A DNA stretch of 64,000 bases, taken from the NCBI GenBank assembly GCA_016839765.1, contig JAEOTP010000087.1:1-64000 (forward strand), in the 5' to 3' direction. Positions 24,985-33,343 of the stretch are shown here, in pieces. Within the stretch, counting starts at the first letter, position 1. Each line of letters starts with the position of its first letter. The stretch comes from Promethearchaeota archaeon (lineage in GTDB: Archaea; Asgardarchaeota; Lokiarchaeia; Sigyniarchaeales; SOKP01). Position numbers and translations under genes: made by a program. The notes under the pieces were generated by a model, which saw only the letters and a program-made list of their open reading frames with translations, had not been told where the DNA came from and ran no database searches.

Positions 24985-25827
24985 ATGATAGCTTCCTTAA
25001 AAGATAGGATTAACTTTTATGAAGAATTCAAACAATTTTATTCTAAAATAGTAAAAGATTTCAAGTTCGATCGCCATAGTGACAATGAAGCAAGAAATTT
25101 CTTACACGAAATTATATTAAAAAAATCTAAAGAATGGAATCTTGAAAAAGTTCTTGGTTCTCTTAATAGTCTTATTAAAAGCAAAGATATAATTTTAGTA
25201 TACGGTTGTGGTCCTTCTTTAGAAGAAACAATAGATTATATTCTTGATACTAAAGGAAAGGAAGTTTTTAATAATTTTCTTAATTTCACTGCAGATGGAG
25301 CATCCAGATTATTACGAGAAAATGAAATACGCGTTGATGCTGTTTTTACGGATTTAGACGGAATAACGGATATGGAATTTTACTATTCAAAATTTGTAGT
25401 CCTTCATGCTCATGGAGATAATCTAGATAAATTGCAAGATTTTGAAAAACATATTATTAGATTTGAAAATTTAATATGTACTACTCAAGTAGAACCTCTT
25501 GAAAATATTATTAATCATGGTGGTTTTACTGATGGAGATCGAATTTTATTTTTTTTAAAATCTCTAGTATCATCGGAACACAAAATATTTTTAATTGGGA
25601 TGGATTTTAACAAATTTATTGGAAAATATAGCAAAATTGGTAAACTTGAGAATTTTAAAGGTTCAAAAATTAAAATTATGAAATTAAGATACGCAAGGAC
25701 CTTAATAGAATGGATTCAAAATAAGATTAAATGTCCAATTTATTATGTAAATTCCACAACGAAATCTAAGAGCTTTCTAAACATTTCATTAAATAGTTTT
25801 AAGAAAGCAGTTTTAGATAAATATTAA
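24985..25827 (+). CDS. mptE: 6-hydroxymethyl-7,8-dihydropterin pyrophosphokinase MptE-like (DUF115)
   Basis: A 280-residue protein of the archaeal DUF115 family. The family's central fold is visible: IILVYGCGPSLEETIDYIL, FTADGASRLLRENEIRVDAV, FTDLDGITDMEF, VVLHAHGDNLDKL, TTQVEPLENIINHGGFTDGD and KIFLIGMDF. MptE makes the pterin diphosphate intermediate on the way to tetrahydromethanopterin or related folates. Its stop is immediately followed by the end of the convergent RecA-like gene. Confidence 0.8.
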   Translation: MIASLKDRINFYEEFKQFYSKIVKDFKFDRHSDNEARNFLHEIILKKSKEWNLEKVLGSLNSLIKSKDIILVYGCGPSLEETIDYILDTKGKEVFNNFLNFTADGASRLLRENEIRVDAVFTDLDGITDMEFYYSKFVVLHAHGDNLDKLQDFEKHIIRFENLICTTQVEPLENIINHGGFTDGDRILFFLKSLVSSEHKIFLIGMDFNKFIGKYSKIGKLENFKGSKIKIMKLRYARTLIEWIQNKIKCPIYYVNSTTKSKSFLNISLNSFKKAVLDKY

Positions 25828-26622
25828 TTAGAGTTTATAATCTTTAATTCCTTCAGAAGTTATTTTATATAATGCTTTTTTTTCTGGAAGGGAAAAAGAA
25901 TTAACTAAATGGGCATATCCAATTGATTCTTCCTTAAAGCTTAAATATAAGAACTCTGAAAAGAAGTGGCTAAGAAATTGAATTCCTACGGGAATGTGAT
26001 TAATAATAGAGTTATTAACAAAATTAGGAGTAATTTGAGCTGTTATTATTGTTATTAAGTTATATTTGTCAGTAATATGATTAAAATATTCCAAGATTTT
26101 CATAAAAGTTGTTTTAGCTTTTAAATAGCTAATATTTGAATCAGCTTGCTCAAGGCGATAGTGATTATTAATTGAATCTATCAAAATCACTTTGAAATTT
26201 TTACTTTTTATCAAGTTTTTAATATTTTTCAAATTTAAGAGGAACATCGAATTACTCATGATCTTTGAAACTAAAATACTTTTTAATACCTCAGCTGAAT
26301 TAAGTCTTTGAATTTCTGCTAGTTCATTAATTCTCTCTGGTCGAAAGGTATTTTCAGTATCTATATAAATAGAATTAGAAAATTTTTTATATGCTTCAAT
26401 GCATAACTGATGACATAATTGAGTTTTCCCAGTACTATTTTCTCCAAATATTAAATATTTTTTTCCTGAATGGAATCCCCCATTCATTATTTTATTCAAA
26501 TCTTTTGACCCTGAACATGATAAATTGGATTGTTTTAAATTTTTACCTTGTTCATTAATTATAACATTAGCATCAACGTATTGATTTGTTTTATTAAGAA
26601 ATTTGGAAATGTCAATATTCAT
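25828..26622 (-). CDS. RecA/RadA-family ATPase (RadB-like paralogue)
   Basis: A 264-residue RecA-fold ATPase. Walker A is GENSTGKT (residues 60-67), Walker B is VILIDS (145-150), and the surrounding segments SGSKDLNKIMNGGFHSGKKY and IYIDTENTFRPERINEL match RadA/RadB. It lacks the N-terminal helix-hairpin-helix domain of RadA. The L1/L2 DNA-binding loops are not obvious. It ends directly against mptE and is divergent from the TFE-beta-like gene. A recombination mediator role is inferred. A second, shorter paralogue lies at 30.5 kb. Confidence 0.75.
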   Translation of the reverse strand: MNIDISKFLNKTNQYVDANVIINEQGKNLKQSNLSCSGSKDLNKIMNGGFHSGKKYLIFGENSTGKTQLCHQLCIEAYKKFSNSIYIDTENTFRPERINELAEIQRLNSAEVLKSILVSKIMSNSMFLLNLKNIKNLIKSKNFKVILIDSINNHYRLEQADSNISYLKAKTTFMKILEYFNHITDKYNLITIITAQITPNFVNNSIINHIPVGIQFLSHFFSEFLYLSFKEESIGYAHLVNSFSLPEKKALYKITSEGIKDYKL

Positions 26623-26773
26623 CTTTTATCTATAAATTTTATTTAAAATCTTTAATTACTATGAAGAATTTAATCAATAAAACATTAATAAGTAATACTA
26701 AAAAAATAAAACAAAAAATTAATTTTGAAATAATCATAAAGTATATTGCTAAACTAAATAATCAATATTAAAC

Positions 26774-27385
26774 ATGGCAAAGAAAAAAAAAGAAGTTTGT
26801 CCTTATTGTGGCAATAGTTTTGCATATTTATCGCGCCATAAATGTAAAGTAAAAGAAAGATTGGAGAGTCCTGAAGATTCTGATAAATCTGAGGTTGATA
26901 GAAGAATAGAAAGAATAGAAGAAAGGAAAAAACATTTCTCTAGGAATCTTAAAAAAGAAGAAAAGATTGTTCTTGACATTATAAATAAAAGAGGAAATTT
27001 ATATTTTGAAGATCTACTAGAAATTACGAATAAAAATCGCAATGAATTGGATGATATTTTAGACATTTTATCTTTACAATCAAAAATTAAACTAAGAAGA
27101 GAATTAGTTGATGCATCTTGGACAAAATTCATATCTGCTATTGAGGAAATTGAATTAAAAGTAAAAGATGTAAAAATTGATGAAAAAAAAAAGGATTTTA
27201 TCTTAGATATTTTTTCATATCAACCATGCTTAATTTGTCCATTCATCAATAGGTGTAGTGAAACTAGTAATGATCAATTTAATCCTAAGGTTTGTCCCTG
27301 GCTCACAGATTGGATTTACTCCTTATTAGAAGGTAGAATGTATAAAGTGAATTTTGAGGAGATTCAATCAGAGACTTTAGAGTAA
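26774..27385 (+). CDS. Zinc finger protein with RPC39/TFE-beta-like C-terminal FeS motif
   Basis: A 203-residue protein in three parts. The N-terminus has a C2HC-type zinc finger: C9-x2-C12-x9-H22-x-C24 (VCPYCGNSFAYLSRHKC). A charged helix and a winged-helix-like segment follow (about 60-125). The C-terminus has C152-x2-C155-x5-C161-x12-C174, reading PCLICPFINRC...KVCPWL. This spacing matches the [4Fe-4S] site of human RPC39/RPC6 and archaeal TFE-beta, which act at transcription initiation. The added finger is unusual. Alternatively it could be an unrelated FeS winged-helix regulator. It is divergent from the RecA-like gene. Confidence 0.6.
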   Translation: MAKKKKEVCPYCGNSFAYLSRHKCKVKERLESPEDSDKSEVDRRIERIEERKKHFSRNLKKEEKIVLDIINKRGNLYFEDLLEITNKNRNELDDILDILSLQSKIKLRRELVDASWTKFISAIEEIELKVKDVKIDEKKKDFILDIFSYQPCLICPFINRCSETSNDQFNPKVCPWLTDWIYSLLEGRMYKVNFEEIQSETLE

Positions 27386-28021
27386 TTACTTCTTTTTTAA
27401 TGCAATAAGATAAATTTCATTGCTTTTTTTATATGAAGATTTTGGTTTAAAACTTTTAATATTAATGAATTTTTTTTTTAAAACCTTATAAAATTCTTCA
27501 TAATCGTTTCCTTGAAAGAGCTTAATAACAAAGTTTCCTTTATATTTCAAAAATTTTGTTATTTTTAATATTTCATAGCATAGTTTTATTTGTCTTGCTT
27601 GATCACTAAATTTGTTTCCAGATTTATTTATACTTGCATCAGAAATTATTAAATCTAACTTTTCTCTATTAAAATATTCGTTTATTTTATTAGTTAATTC
27701 TTTATTCGTGAGATCCATTCTAACAATTTCTACATCCTCAATTGGAGTTAGCTTCTTAAGATCAACGCCCATAATTTTATAATAGGTTCTAGAGTAGTGA
27801 TTATCATTATATTTTTCTAAATTTTCAATGGCAAATTGTTTTGTAACCTGTAGCCAAGAGCCAGGGGCACTTCCCAAGTCAAGAATATAAAATGCTCTTT
27901 TGAAGATATTAAACCTTTTTTGTATTTCAATAAGTTTAAACGCGGAACGCGCTCTATATCCCTTTTGTTTAGCTTTTCTATAATGAGATTCTTTCCTATG
28001 ATTTACTGGATATTTAGACAC
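27386..28021 (-). CDS. rlmE: rRNA/tRNA 2'-O-ribose methyltransferase RlmE/FtsJ family
   Basis: A 211-residue SAM-dependent methyltransferase. The start HYRKAKQKGYRARSAFKLIE is the FtsJ signature. The SAM-binding loop is LDLGSAPGSWLQV, followed by IISDASIN and GNFVIKLFQGNDY, giving the K-D-K catalytic set. It modifies rRNA or tRNA ribose. It runs 12 bases after Trm1 on the same strand, so RNA-modification genes are paired. It ends exactly against the TFE-beta-like gene. Confidence 0.9.
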   Translation of the reverse strand: MSKYPVNHRKESHYRKAKQKGYRARSAFKLIEIQKRFNIFKRAFYILDLGSAPGSWLQVTKQFAIENLEKYNDNHYSRTYYKIMGVDLKKLTPIEDVEIVRMDLTNKELTNKINEYFNREKLDLIISDASINKSGNKFSDQARQIKLCYEILKITKFLKYKGNFVIKLFQGNDYEEFYKVLKKKFINIKSFKPKSSYKKSNEIYLIALKKK

Positions 28022-28033
28022 ATTCGACGACTC

Positions 28034-29284
28034 TTATTTCTCTATTTCAATTAATATTTTTTGTAACTCATTTATTCCAATATCTGTTTTTATTGATAAA
28101 AAATCAAAATGAGTTCTTGAAGCTTGACCACCAATTCTTTTTATTTGTTCAATTATTAAATCAATTTTAGGTATTTGGGATAATTTCAGCCTTTCACATA
28201 AGAGATGTATATTATAGTAAGTAATAGGCATATCAATTTCACTTGATATCAAGCTTAGAATTTTATTAACTTTTTTCTTAGTAAAATGATTTGAGTTTGA
28301 ATTATGAAAAAGAACTCGTTTAATAAATTCTTTATCATGGATTTTTTCAATCCAAAGAGGTCCAGCATATTCAGTTATCTCACTTTCCTTACAAGATGGG
28401 CATTGATGAGGAACTTTTACAATGTTACTACTATATACGGAACGGTGCCCACAATTATTACAGTGTATGATATATCCATAATTAGAAAAGTTAGAATAAA
28501 TCTTATCTTTATTTTGATAAGTATGGGCAATAATTTTTATGAAATGACTTGAATAAAATGTCAATAATGGACTTATGCCGAGATTATTTATATTAGCTAT
28601 TTTTGATATAAAATGAAGTAAAATTCTTGCACCAGTTTCTTTACAATATTCATTATGAAGAGGTTTAGACATATATTTTTTAAAGCATGCTTTCTTTCTG
28701 ACACCAAATAGAACTGCTGTATCAGTTGCAGTTATACATAATAACCCATTTTCTTTTTGAATTAGTTTCAACGCTGAATCAACAAAATGAGAAGGTGTAC
28801 CAAATGGATCGATTATTATTACATTCGGACGCTTAGTTTTTTTTTTTCTTTTTAAATTTAATTTAATTTGTTGGGTTAATTTTAAACATAATAAGTTGGA
28901 ATCTTCATTAGTTACTTCTACATGAGAAGGATTGATCTTATTTAATTCTAGATTTTTTTTTATAAGGTTTATTGCTAAAGGATTTAAATCATTTATATAT
29001 AGTTTTTTGATATTTTTGCATTCTTGTAGCAATCTTATGGACCCTATTCCTGATGCCGCCATAGAATCCAATATTATTAAAGATTCTGGATTAAATAATT
29101 CATTATATGTAATAATAGAAGAAATAGTTATATCACGGTTTATTTCCATCTTTTTATTATAAAAAACCTCCATAGATTTTGATGGAATTTTATCTTTATC
29201 TGAATTATGTATATAAAAATCAACAGAACTTTCTTTCCGTAATAAATATTTTTTCTTCTCTTGACTCTTCTTATTTCTTCTCAT
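28034..29284 (-). CDS. trm1: tRNA (guanine26-N2)-dimethyltransferase Trm1
   Basis: A 416-residue methyltransferase that modifies G26 in tRNA. Motifs are VFYNKKMEINRDITISSI, LDSMAASGIGSIRLLQE (SAM binding), IIDPFGTPSHFVDSALKLI (catalytic DPFG), CITATDTAVLFG and NEYCKETGARILLHFI. A zinc-binding segment (CNNCGHRS...CPSCKE) is in the C-terminal half. Length is normal for archaeal Trm1. RlmE follows in the same operon. Confidence 0.92.
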   Translation of the reverse strand: MRRNKKSQEKKKYLLRKESSVDFYIHNSDKDKIPSKSMEVFYNKKMEINRDITISSIITYNELFNPESLIILDSMAASGIGSIRLLQECKNIKKLYINDLNPLAINLIKKNLELNKINPSHVEVTNEDSNLLCLKLTQQIKLNLKRKKKTKRPNVIIIDPFGTPSHFVDSALKLIQKENGLLCITATDTAVLFGVRKKACFKKYMSKPLHNEYCKETGARILLHFISKIANINNLGISPLLTFYSSHFIKIIAHTYQNKDKIYSNFSNYGYIIHCNNCGHRSVYSSNIVKVPHQCPSCKESEITEYAGPLWIEKIHDKEFIKRVLFHNSNSNHFTKKKVNKILSLISSEIDMPITYYNIHLLCERLKLSQIPKIDLIIEQIKRIGGQASRTHFDFLSIKTDIGINELQKILIEIEK

Positions 29285-29343
29285 AATTAAAATTTTTATT
29301 TAATTTATAGAACAAAATAAATTTATTTAATTATAAATAAATT

Positions 29344-30336
29344 TTAAAGAGTAAGATAGAGATCTACTGCTTTTTTACTCCCTAAAATTCCACCATATGT
29401 AAGAGAATGAATTTTTTTAACATTATCTCTCTTTAAAGGTTCAAAGTCTTCTATATATTTTATTTTTTCTTTTTTATTTAAATACTCTAAAGCTATAAAT
29501 TCTCCTTCAAGAGATTTTGTAATAAAAGCCAATGGCAACCATTCATAATAAACTCTTATTTTTGGATTTGGAGAGGGAAAATAGGCATATATGCCACCAT
29601 AATTAACGATCGCATGAAAATCTCCTACAAAACTACCACTATAACGATCTTTAAAGCGTCTATTCATTAACAATTTCTCATAATTTTTGTATTTATCAAT
29701 CCACTGGGTAATATCTCCTCCAACACACCTAATACTTTTCTCTTCTTTATTAGGCATTATTTTTAATTCTTGAAATACATAATGATAGAAAGTCATACTG
29801 TAAGGTGAAGTATCTAAAATGAATTCAGCAACTTTACCATTAATAGCTAAAACAAGATTGGTAAAGATTCCATAGAGGACATAAAACCCACATACTATTT
29901 TCCCCATTTCATTATAAATTCCTACTATAGTTCCAACTGTTCTATTAACAGCAACATTAGAAGAGCCATCAACAGGATCAATGGTAATTCCAAACGTTCC
30001 ATCACCTAACACAGGTTCTGACTCCTCAGATGCGATAAAAGAAAAGCTTACATTTCCTTCATTTAAAGCTTTTAGGATTATGCTATGAGTTAAAATGTCT
30101 TCATGAATTTGTGTTTCTTCAAAAATATTTTTAGAATCATAAGTTGGTCTTTTAATATTCATTCTATGTTCTATCTCGCGAGAGGTTATTCCTCTTTCTA
30201 ATAAGCCTCGAACGGGAATCGTGGCTTCAGCAATGGTTTCAATAATTTCAATTATTTCTCCTTTATTTGGGAAGGAGTGAGGAATATATCTCTCTAACCA
30301 TCTAGATAGCTTTATTTTCTCACTTTTAGCATTCAT
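29344..30336 (-). CDS. fbp: Fructose-1,6-bisphosphatase, class I type
   Basis: A 330-residue phosphatase of the FBPase/inositol monophosphatase fold. Metal-site residues are in SEESEPVLG and IDPVDGSSNVA; the substrate pocket segment RYSGSFVGDFHAIVNYGG and the following IYAYFPSP are characteristic of class I FBPase. Most archaea use the bifunctional aldolase/phosphatase or class IV enzymes instead, so a class I-like enzyme is noteworthy. It serves gluconeogenesis. It is a single minus-strand gene. Confidence 0.85.
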   Translation of the reverse strand: MNAKSEKIKLSRWLERYIPHSFPNKGEIIEIIETIAEATIPVRGLLERGITSREIEHRMNIKRPTYDSKNIFEETQIHEDILTHSIILKALNEGNVSFSFIASEESEPVLGDGTFGITIDPVDGSSNVAVNRTVGTIVGIYNEMGKIVCGFYVLYGIFTNLVLAINGKVAEFILDTSPYSMTFYHYVFQELKIMPNKEEKSIRCVGGDITQWIDKYKNYEKLLMNRRFKDRYSGSFVGDFHAIVNYGGIYAYFPSPNPKIRVYYEWLPLAFITKSLEGEFIALEYLNKKEKIKYIEDFEPLKRDNVKKIHSLTYGGILGSKKAVDLYLTL

Positions 30337-30509
30337 ATGTAAAAAATAAATTTCTTAATTATATTTTAATTTCTTCAATTGCATTAATGAAAAGTTATAG
30401 ATAATTCTTTATACATGCTCAACATTATAATGAGAATTATCCAACAAAAATAGAAACCAACTAAAAATTTTTTTAAAAACTCATATTCTATTGGAAATTA
30501 TTTTTTAGT

Positions 30510-31202
30510 TCAAATAAATCCATCTTGTGTGAGAGTTGATAAAGATTCAATTACTTTTTTATTAATCCTTTTTTTAAAAACAAATTTCCGACAGTTTAAT
30601 TTGTTTGTTCGTAAAATTTTGAGCGAATTGTCAATCCAATAATCCATGACCTTACCACCACTTTGAACTTCAATTAATTGTCCGTTTTGATTAATATTAG
30701 TTTGAGTATTTACAACTAGAATATTAATGCTGTATTTCTTATTTAAAAAAAATAAATTTGCTAAAATCTGATTTAATTTATAATTCAATAAAAAATTTTT
30801 TTCTTTACTTTCTCTATTGAGCTCCAATCGGTATAAATCAGTTATAGAATCGATAATTATTAAATCTATAATGGTATTAGGTTTTTTATAACTTTCTAGT
30901 ACTATAAATTCTAAATTGAAAACTAAGGAATATAGATCTTCAAAATTTAAAGATTTAATAAAAATCATGTTATCTAAGGTATTTCTTACTGATTTTTGGA
31001 CAATATTATTTATTTTCTCAAAAGGAAAATTAGGTTTTGTATAGATATAAATTATTTTTTTTTTACCTGATGCATAATTTATAGCTTTTTGTAGTGAAAA
31101 GGTGGTTTTTCCAACTCCAAAATCACCCCATACAGAAAGAATTCCCTTAACCGGAAAAATATAATTAAATAACTCGTTGAAGGGTTTTATTAAATAATCC
31201 AT
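30510..31202 (-). CDS. Short RecA/RadB-like ATPase
   Basis: A 230-residue RecA-fold ATPase, near RadB length. Walker A is GDFGVGKT (residues 26-33) and Walker B is LIIIDS (114-119). The later segment INILVVNTQTNI resembles the strand before L2 in RadA/RadB. It has no N-terminal domain. The gene is divergent from the putative RuvC-like gene with only about 20-40 bases between the starts, so the two likely share a control region. A recombination or repair role is inferred. Confidence 0.7.
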   Translation of the reverse strand: MDYLIKPFNELFNYIFPVKGILSVWGDFGVGKTTFSLQKAINYASGKKKIIYIYTKPNFPFEKINNIVQKSVRNTLDNMIFIKSLNFEDLYSLVFNLEFIVLESYKKPNTIIDLIIIDSITDLYRLELNRESKEKNFLLNYKLNQILANLFFLNKKYSINILVVNTQTNINQNGQLIEVQSGGKVMDYWIDNSLKILRTNKLNCRKFVFKKRINKKVIESLSTLTQDGFI

Positions 31203-31223
31203 TATTATAAATTTTTAAATCAA

Positions 31224-32108
31224 TTGTTAATTTATATAATTAATTTGAGAAAATTACCTTTATATATATTCACAGAAAATTTGAATTTTTTTTTTAGATT
31301 AAATAAGGAATTAAGAGAGAAAAAAATCCAATTTAAAATTTTGAATATCGGAAATAAGTTACCAAACACTCCATCATTAATCCTTACTACAAGTAAAGAG
31401 CTTAATAGAGTAGAAAGAGTAAACAATAAAGCTATAATTTTAGCTTATTCAGATACTCAAAAGTTTGAAAATTATTTTTTAGAAGTATTATCTTCTTATA
31501 GAGTTGGATATAAAGAGATTTATTCCTCTCTTACATTTTCAATTGATCCTGGTAAAAAAATAGGTTTAATGATTTTTCTAGATGAATATTTTTTAGATTC
31601 TTATTGTTGTTTCAAAGAATTAGCCTTTATACATATTTTAGAAGAATATATTGCATATTTTGGGAGTAAAAATGAAAATTTATGGTTAAATTTCAAATTT
31701 GGGATAGGAGTTATTTCAGTAACTCATAAATTAGTGGAACTTATATTTAATAATTATAAAGACAGAAAATTTATAAGAATTTTTTTAATTGACGAATATA
31801 AGTCATCAAAAATAAGAATATATAATAAAAGAAAGACAAAATTCTCTAAAGATGAGATAGCCGCATTGATTATAGCTTTGCGAGAAGGGATAGAGGTAAA
31901 TCTCGTTAATTATGAAACTTTCTTTAATCAAATTAAGACAAAAAGATTAAAGATTGAGAGATGGAAGGATTTTAAATTTGAAAAGAATAATGGATATGAT
32001 CTTTCATTAGAAGCTATAGCAAAAAGGGTACTAAATGGAGAATTATCCTTAACGGAATCAACAAAGATTATTAAAGAAAATTCTTATCTTTCGAAAAACA
32101 AAAATTAA
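31224..32108 (+). CDS. Putative RuvC/RNase H-fold nuclease
   Basis: A 294-residue protein. A central segment reads TFSIDPGKKIGLMIF (D108), the strand-1 signature of RuvC-like RNase H-fold nucleases. IFLIDE (E190) and KDEIAALIIALREG (D209) could supply the remaining acidic residues. The N-terminal ~95 residues are unrecognised; the C-terminus ends in helices. ATG is absent; the listed TTG at 31224 could be replaced by the TTG at 31245 (RKLPLYIFTEN). Head-to-head location with a RadB-like ATPase supports a DNA recombination role. Activity is unproven. Confidence 0.5.
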   Translation: MLIYIINLRKLPLYIFTENLNFFFRLNKELREKKIQFKILNIGNKLPNTPSLILTTSKELNRVERVNNKAIILAYSDTQKFENYFLEVLSSYRVGYKEIYSSLTFSIDPGKKIGLMIFLDEYFLDSYCCFKELAFIHILEEYIAYFGSKNENLWLNFKFGIGVISVTHKLVELIFNNYKDRKFIRIFLIDEYKSSKIRIYNKRKTKFSKDEIAALIIALREGIEVNLVNYETFFNQIKTKRLKIERWKDFKFEKNNGYDLSLEAIAKRVLNGELSLTESTKIIKENSYLSKNKN

Positions 32109-32199
32109 TTAATAAGTTTTTATTTGTTTTTTTAAACTTAGGAATAAGATTTAGTTACCATTTATTTGTTAGATTTTATACTAATTAATCAGTTTTAGA

Positions 32200-33267
32200 A
32201 TGAATAGATTTAAAACGATTGATACACTTCGGGGAATAAGCATAGTTTGGATGATAATCGGTCATTTGACTGAGTGGTGGATATTAAGTGAGGATTTTTG
32301 GTTTTTCAATACACTGCGTTCAATAGGAGACCCATTAGGTTCAGGAGCATTTTTATTTATTGCTGGAGTAAGTACTGCGTTGTCCTATAAAAAAAATATT
32401 CAGGATAGAGAAATAAATAGCATAAAAATGTATAGGAGGGCGTATTTACTTCGTACATCCATTATATTTATAATTGCTTTGATATATAATGCTCTTATTT
32501 CTATAAAAATGAATAATCCTGCAGATATTTGGACTTGGTTTATTTTATTAACACTTTCTGTGTCATTATTTTTAGGTTGGCCCTTATTAAAAACCAGTAA
32601 ACGTTTCAGAATATATTTAGGTTTAATTTTATGGGTCATTAATCTATTTTTAATGAATTATCTATTGAATTTTAGTGGACAAATGAATTTTCTTGGCATC
32701 CTTAATCATCTCCTATATAATAGATTGGGATTAGATCCTATTTTATCATTCTTCACATTTTTTATAATTGGAACAGTTATCGGAGAGATAATTTTTGAAA
32801 TTTATTTAATCGAGGATCGAAAGGAGAGAAAATTTATCTTAAAGAAGAAATTATTGATTCCAGGATTAATATTTGGTATAATTTTGATTATTTTTGGGAT
32901 ATTCTTTCGATTTCCTAATTTCTTGCATCATCGAACATTTTCTTGGTTAGTTTATTCAATAGGTATTCAACTAATATTAATATCTTCTCTGATTTTTATT
33001 GAGGAAATTGAGGTATTTCGTTTTAAGAAAAACTATAAATTTCTTTATTATTTTTCATACTATTCTCTTTCTATTTATCTAATTCATAATGTATTATTTT
33101 TTATTTTTCAAAACAGCTTACAGTATGTATATCTCTTGATGTATATTTCAATCACTCTCTTTTCACTTGGTATTTTACTGAGAATTATTCATACTAAGAT
33201 CGGCCCACATTTTTCAATTAAGATACAGATTGGAAGATTAAGTAGAGCCCTAGCAAAGAGAATATAA
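32200..33267 (+). CDS. DUF1624/HGSNAT-like membrane acyltransferase
   Basis: A 355-residue protein with about nine or ten TM helices. The N-terminus NRFKTIDTLRGISIVWMIIG and HLTEWW match the start of the DUF1624/HGSNAT family, with the conserved Asp-x-x-Arg-Gly and a following His in the first helix. Related proteins transfer acetyl groups to sugars across the membrane. The substrate is unknown. It stands between the RuvC-like gene and tlyA on the same strand. Confidence 0.65.
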   Translation: MNRFKTIDTLRGISIVWMIIGHLTEWWILSEDFWFFNTLRSIGDPLGSGAFLFIAGVSTALSYKKNIQDREINSIKMYRRAYLLRTSIIFIIALIYNALISIKMNNPADIWTWFILLTLSVSLFLGWPLLKTSKRFRIYLGLILWVINLFLMNYLLNFSGQMNFLGILNHLLYNRLGLDPILSFFTFFIIGTVIGEIIFEIYLIEDRKERKFILKKKLLIPGLIFGIILIIFGIFFRFPNFLHHRTFSWLVYSIGIQLILISSLIFIEEIEVFRFKKNYKFLYYFSYYSLSIYLIHNVLFFIFQNSLQYVYLLMYISITLFSLGILLRIIHTKIGPHFSIKIQIGRLSRALAKRI

Positions 33268-33343
33268 AATAAATTAAATAAAAACCTTAAAAAAGAAGGT
33301 ATAATCTTAAAATTTAAGATTTCAATGTCAATAGAGTTATTTT

